Made by a program: the position numbers and the translations under genes
Notes under the pieces: generated by a model
What the model saw: the letters and a program-made list of their open reading frames with translations, nothing else
Databases searched by the model: none
Told to the model about the DNA's origin: nothing
In this document: piece by piece, positions 60,917-64,000 of the stretch
How the letters are laid out: each line of letters starts with the position of its first letter
Position numbering within the stretch: position 1 is the first letter of the stretch
Source of the DNA: Lysobacter auxotrophicus
GTDB lineage: Bacteria; Pseudomonadota; Gammaproteobacteria; Xanthomonadales; Xanthomonadaceae
NCBI RefSeq assembly: GCF_027924565.1
Contig: NZ_AP027041.1
Span: 4,091,452-4,155,451 of the forward strand
DNA: 64,000 nucleotides
Direction: 5' to 3'

Positions 60917-62614
60917 TTACGCCTTCGCCGGCTCCTCGCTGTACTTCTTCACCATCCACCACTGCTGCAGCAGGCCCAGCGCGCCGTTGGTGACCCAGTA
61001 CAGGACCAGGCCGGCCGGGAAGAAGGCGAACATCACGCCGAACACCAGCGGCATGAACTGCATCATCTTGGCCTGCATGGGGTCCATGCCGGTGGTCGGG
61101 TTCAACTTCTGCGTGAACCACATGATGGCGACGTTGAGGATCGGCAGCACGAAGAACGGATCGCGCGAGGTCAGGTCGGTGATCCAGCCGATCCACGGGG
61201 CGTGGCGGAGTTCGACGGATTCCGACAGCATCCAGTACAGCGCCAGGAACACCGGCATCTGCAGCAGGATCGGCAGGCAGCCGCCTACGGGATTGATCTT
61301 CTCCTTCTTGTACAGCTCCATCATCGCCATCTGGAACTTCTGCTTGTCGTCCCCGTAGCGCTCCTTGAGCTGCGCGATGCGCGGCTGGAACTTGCGCATC
61401 TTCGCCATCGACTTGTACTGCGCGGCCGACAGCGGGTACATCGCGAGCTTGATCAGGAACACCAGGCCGACGATCGACCAGCCCCAGTTGCCGACCAGGC
61501 CGTAGATCTTCTCCAGCACCCAGAACAGCCAGCCGGCGATGGTCGCCATGATGCTGTAGCTGCTGAAGTCGACCGCGCGGTCCAGGCCCGGCACATGCTG
61601 GGCTTCGATCGCCTTCACCAGCTTCGGGCCGACCCACAGGCGCGCGGTGGTTTCGGCCTTCGCGCCCGGCGCGACGGTGACGCCCGGTCCGACTTCGCGG
61701 ATCAGGTACTGCGTGCCGCCCGCGCCGTTGGGCGTGGCGAGCGAGAACGTGGTGGTGTCGTTCGAGCCCGGGATCCAGGCGGCGAAGAAGTGGTGCTGGA
61801 GCATGCCGATCCAGCCACCGGTGACCTGCTTGTTGAGCGGGCCATCCTCGACGAAGGCGTCGTACTTGCGCTTCTCGTACTTGTCGGCGCTGGAGTACCA
61901 CGCGGCGCCCTGGAAACTGTACTGTTCGGCGCTCATCGGGCCCTTCTTCACCAGCGCGCGCGGGACGCGGCTGAGCTGGCGGTAGACGAAGCCCTGCCAC
62001 GGCTGCGCACCGGCGTTGATCACTTCATCGCGCACCTGCACGACGTAGTTGCTGCGGGTGAAGGTGTAGGTGCGGCGGATGGTCACGCCGTCGCTGCCCG
62101 TCCAGACGAACGGGACCTCGACGGTGTTCGCGCCATCGGCCAGCGTGAAAGCGGTCTTGCCGCCTTCCGGCGCGAAGCCCGACTGGTGCGTCGGCGCCTG
62201 GCCGCCCTGGCTTACCCAGCCGCTCTGTGCGACGAAGTAATTGGCGGCGTCGGTGGCGAACAGGCGCACCGGGGTGCTGTTGTCGTCGGCGGTGCTCGGA
62301 TACTTCAGCAGGTCCGCCTGGCGCATTTCGCCGCCGTCCAGCACGACGTTGAGCACGTCGGTGGTGACGGTGACGCTGGGCGAGGCGGCCGAGGCGGCGC
62401 TGGTCGTCGGCGTCGTCGCGCCGACGGTGGGCGCGGCGGGCACCGCGCCGGGGGCGCTCGCCGTGGTCGGGATGCTCGGGTCGGTCGGCGTGGCCGCGGC
62501 CGTGGTGGCCTGGGCCTGGGCCGGCGGCGCGGCCTTCTCCTTGCCCCACTCCATCCACAGCAGGGTCGCCACCATCAGCCAGGCGAAGATCAGGAAGACA
62601 CGGGTCTGGTTCAT
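60917..62614 (-). CDS. yidC: Membrane protein insertase YidC
   Basis: Inner-membrane insertase and chaperone that acts alone or with SecYEG. The 565 residues have the first TM helix at about 5-22, a long periplasmic domain with an Ala/Pro/Thr-rich linker (about 28-75), and the core five-helix bundle starting near 355. Conserved insertase segments are NWGWSIVGLVFLIKLAMYPLS, NPVGGCLPILLQMPVFLALYWML and MKFMPLVFG-like QFMPLVFGVMFAFFPAGLVL. The C-terminal tail is basic. rnpA ends 14 bp upstream, with no yidD gene between, unlike many gammaproteobacteria. Confidence 0.95.
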   Translation of the reverse strand: MNQTRVFLIFAWLMVATLLWMEWGKEKAAPPAQAQATTAAATPTDPSIPTTASAPGAVPAAPTVGATTPTTSAASAASPSVTVTTDVLNVVLDGGEMRQADLLKYPSTADDNSTPVRLFATDAANYFVAQSGWVSQGGQAPTHQSGFAPEGGKTAFTLADGANTVEVPFVWTGSDGVTIRRTYTFTRSNYVVQVRDEVINAGAQPWQGFVYRQLSRVPRALVKKGPMSAEQYSFQGAAWYSSADKYEKRKYDAFVEDGPLNKQVTGGWIGMLQHHFFAAWIPGSNDTTTFSLATPNGAGGTQYLIREVGPGVTVAPGAKAETTARLWVGPKLVKAIEAQHVPGLDRAVDFSSYSIMATIAGWLFWVLEKIYGLVGNWGWSIVGLVFLIKLAMYPLSAAQYKSMAKMRKFQPRIAQLKERYGDDKQKFQMAMMELYKKEKINPVGGCLPILLQMPVFLALYWMLSESVELRHAPWIGWITDLTSRDPFFVLPILNVAIMWFTQKLNPTTGMDPMQAKMMQFMPLVFGVMFAFFPAGLVLYWVTNGALGLLQQWWMVKKYSEEPAKA

Positions 62615-62628
62615 GGGCGACAGGCTGC

Positions 62629-63063
62629 TCAGCCGCGATCAACGTGCGGCGCTGGGGCGGAAGGGGAAGCGGCCGGCATTGTGCCGGGCGCCGGTGACAG
62701 GGGCAACGCGGCGGCAGGCGCGAGGGCGCCGCTGCGCTGCAGCAGACCCTGGAAGGCGGCGACGAGTTCCGGTCCGCTGGCATGGCGCGCAGGCGGACGC
62801 GCGACCACGACGAAATCGCCCGCGGCGAGTTGCCCGCGCAGGCGACGGAAGGTATCGCGAAGAACGCGCTTGATGCGATTGCGACCGACGGCGTTCGGAT
62901 CGACCTTGCGGGACACGGCCAGGCCCATGCGTGCAGGCACGTCGCTGGGAAGCCAATGCAAAGCCAGCACGGGCAGCGCCGTGCGCCGTCCGTGCTGGAA
63001 TATGCGGTCGAAATCGGACTTCGCGCGAACCCGCGCGCTGCGCGGGAAGCGGGCCGATGTCAT
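62629..63063 (-). CDS. rnpA: Ribonuclease P protein component
   Basis: Protein subunit of RNase P, which with M1 RNA matures the 5' ends of tRNAs. The 144 residues have the conserved RIFQHGRR, MGLAVSRKVDPNAVGRNRIKRVLRDTFRR motif with its RNR core, and a Pro/Ala-rich C-terminal extension of about 25 residues not seen in the E. coli protein (119 aa). It lies between rpmH (58-bp gap) and yidC in the canonical order. Confidence 0.93.
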   Translation of the reverse strand: MTSARFPRSARVRAKSDFDRIFQHGRRTALPVLALHWLPSDVPARMGLAVSRKVDPNAVGRNRIKRVLRDTFRRLRGQLAAGDFVVVARPPARHASGPELVAAFQGLLQRSGALAPAAALPLSPAPGTMPAASPSAPAPHVDRG

Positions 63064-63121
63064 CTGAAGCTACCGGCGTGGGCCGGTGTGCGGCCGCCGC
63101 GAAACGCGGCAGCGGCGGAGC

Positions 63122-63262
63122 TTAGGCGCAAAGACGCTTGCGGCCCTTGGCACGACGACGGGCGAGGACCTTGCGGCCATCGGCGGTCGCCATGCGGGCA
63201 CGGAAGCCGTGGTCGCGCTTGCGCTTGAGGTTGCTGGGCTGGTAGGTGCGCTTGGTGGCCAT
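63122..63262 (-). CDS. rpmH: Ribosomal protein bL34
   Basis: A 46-residue ribosomal protein of the large subunit: [20 protein letters not shown], then [12 protein letters not shown], and a basic tail ending KRLCA. The N-terminal KRTYQPS and HGFRARM segments are invariant in bL34. It is too short for most ORF listings but unmistakable. It is the last gene before the origin region; its promoter should lie at 63263-63400 among DnaA-box-like sites. Confidence 0.95.
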   Translation of the reverse strand: MATKRTYQPSNLKRKRDHGFRARMATADGRKVLARRRAKGRKRLCA

Positions 63263-64000
63263 GGCTCGGCTCTATGCGTAAACGACGGAAAAGACTGGAG
63301 ATTATGCGCCGATCCGCGAGGGCAGTCAACTGAGCCTGCTTGCCACCTTCCGCGACCCGGCCGATGGAGCCGTAGCTGGTTATCCACGCCGGCAGCGGAG
63401 CAAGCAGTTCGCGAGCTGGGCGCAACCTGTGGACAGAATCGAGGCACGGATCGCGCGCCTGAGTTGCCCACAGATTGTCCGCTGGTTGCCGGCCGGGTTC
63501 TACCGGAGTTTCGCTGGCGGTGCGGACCTTTGCGATCAAGCGCTTGGGTGGCTTATCCCGGATTGCCGCGTCCACCACCACCACCACGCTTTTGATTTAT
63601 TCCATATGTTTGTAGCGGTACGCGCGTCCGGTTCGCGGTCACGCCAACCGCTCGTGGCGTCGTCGAAGCGGGAACGACGATTCGAACGTCAGCGGTGGAA
63701 GAATCCGACGTGTGGCTCGGTCCAAGCCGGGTCTCCCTTCAAGGCCCCGGGTGAGTCATCCGATAACGAAAGTCGCAGGCCACGTCGCGTCGGATCCACG
63801 AGACAGCCAGCCGTCGGCCTGTGGACTACCTGTTAATCCACCTGTGGACAAGTCCTGTTCCGCGCCCGGTCGCGGTGATAGTCTGCCCGCACCCCCAGAC
63901 CCGTTCGCCGCGATCCGTGCATCGCGCGGCGGGATGCTTTTCGCCGTGGTTTTCCGGTGCTTTCGCGCCGGGCGCACAAGAGACGAAGATCCCCGAACCG
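63263..64000. other. Presumed oriC region upstream of dnaA (dnaA beyond the window)
   Basis: 738 bp without a supported gene, after rpmH in the usual dnaA-rpmH-rnpA order. DnaA-box-like nonamers are TTATCCACG at 63380-63388, inverse CTGTCCACA at 63428-63436, TTGCCCACA at 63464-63472, and a cluster: inverse TAGTCCACA at 63820-63828, TAATCCACC at 63834-63842 and inverse TTGTCCACA at 63843-63851. An AT-rich stretch (TTTGATTTATTCCATATGTT, 63591-63610) is the candidate duplex-unwinding element. The dnaA start should follow position 64000. Confidence 0.75.
63588..63615. promoter_or_regulatory. Candidate DNA-unwinding element
   Basis: CTTTTGATTTATTCCATATG followed by TTTGTAG: by far the most AT-rich run in this GC-rich region, placed between the upstream DnaA-like boxes (63380-63472) and the downstream cluster (63820-63851). 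Confidence 0.55.

Noticed and set aside
63300..63600. Plus-strand frames in the origin region as genes
   Set aside because: They overlap the DnaA-box-like clusters, have no ribosome-binding site or recognisable motif, and match the composition of an intergenic region.

Overview
This window is a strongly GC-rich chromosomal segment of a gammaproteobacterium that looks like a Lysobacter-type member of the Xanthomonadaceae. The grounds are three tandem Ax21-like outer-membrane proteins, a monomeric NADP isocitrate dehydrogenase, a hemD-hemX-hemY cluster, REP hairpins beginning with GTAG as in Stenotrophomonas and Xanthomonas relatives, and the gene order mnmE-yidC-rnpA-rpmH leading into an oriC-like region. 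The genus is an inference; the family is fairly secure. No rRNA, tRNA, CRISPR array, prophage, transposase or conjugation gene was seen.

Layout. 1-4700: 3' part of gltD, a mosaic of palindromic repeats with a hexanucleotide tract, an unrecognised gene, a FadI-type thiolase and a small membrane protein. 4700-11100: hemD-hemX-hemY on the minus strand, then on the plus strand a thioesterase, an exported protein, a membrane rhodanese, secB and gpsA. 11100-15450: three tandem Ax21-like barrel genes, each with its own terminator, then queF, a LysM protein and a lipoprotein. 15490-19170: two divergent genes carrying SEC-C-type zinc motifs, and icd. 19270-26000: a LytS/LytTR-like two-component pair, a DUF4344 metallopeptidase, a DMT exporter, an AraC regulator and a GDSL-type hydrolase. 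26070-30480: an iron-uptake operon (TonB-dependent receptor, two tiny membrane proteins, PepSY protein) behind a Fur-box-like site. 30600-38450: a LysR regulator divergent from a 69-residue peptide ending in CGCG, an exported methyltransferase-fold protein, rluE, a NAMPT-type nadV, a DMT transporter with an aldo/keto reductase, and a receiver-histidine kinase. 38880-44550: a PKHD dioxygenase, then a minus-strand set of AraC regulator, 45-residue zinc-ribbon protein, Asp-nucleophile hydrolase and saccharopine-dehydrogenase-like protein, then a sulfotransferase-like gene. 44670-52310: hrpB, tatD, a stand-alone winged-helix protein, an ABC-2 exporter with panE, and a ferredoxin-NADP-reductase-like flavoprotein. 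52815-56300: a lipoprotein peptidase and a NatAB-type exporter. 56780-63262: a lipidated TonB-domain protein, a UbiH-family hydroxylase, mnmE, yidC, rnpA and rpmH. 63263-64000: DnaA-box clusters and an AT-rich stretch, the presumed oriC; dnaA should begin just beyond the window.

How it works together. Most genes are core housekeeping (haem, NAD, ubiquinone, tRNA modification, secretion, membrane-protein insertion). The accessory interest lies in small regulator-plus-tiny-protein loci, the tandem Ax21 family, the Fur-linked uptake operon, and dense REP elements in the longer intergenic gaps, one of which appears to supply a ribosome-binding site. No clear novel defence or mobile system is visible. 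The best candidates for something undescribed are the LysR/CGCG-peptide locus with two CTTG-N9-CAAG dyads and the three-gene operon led by the 45-residue zinc-ribbon protein.
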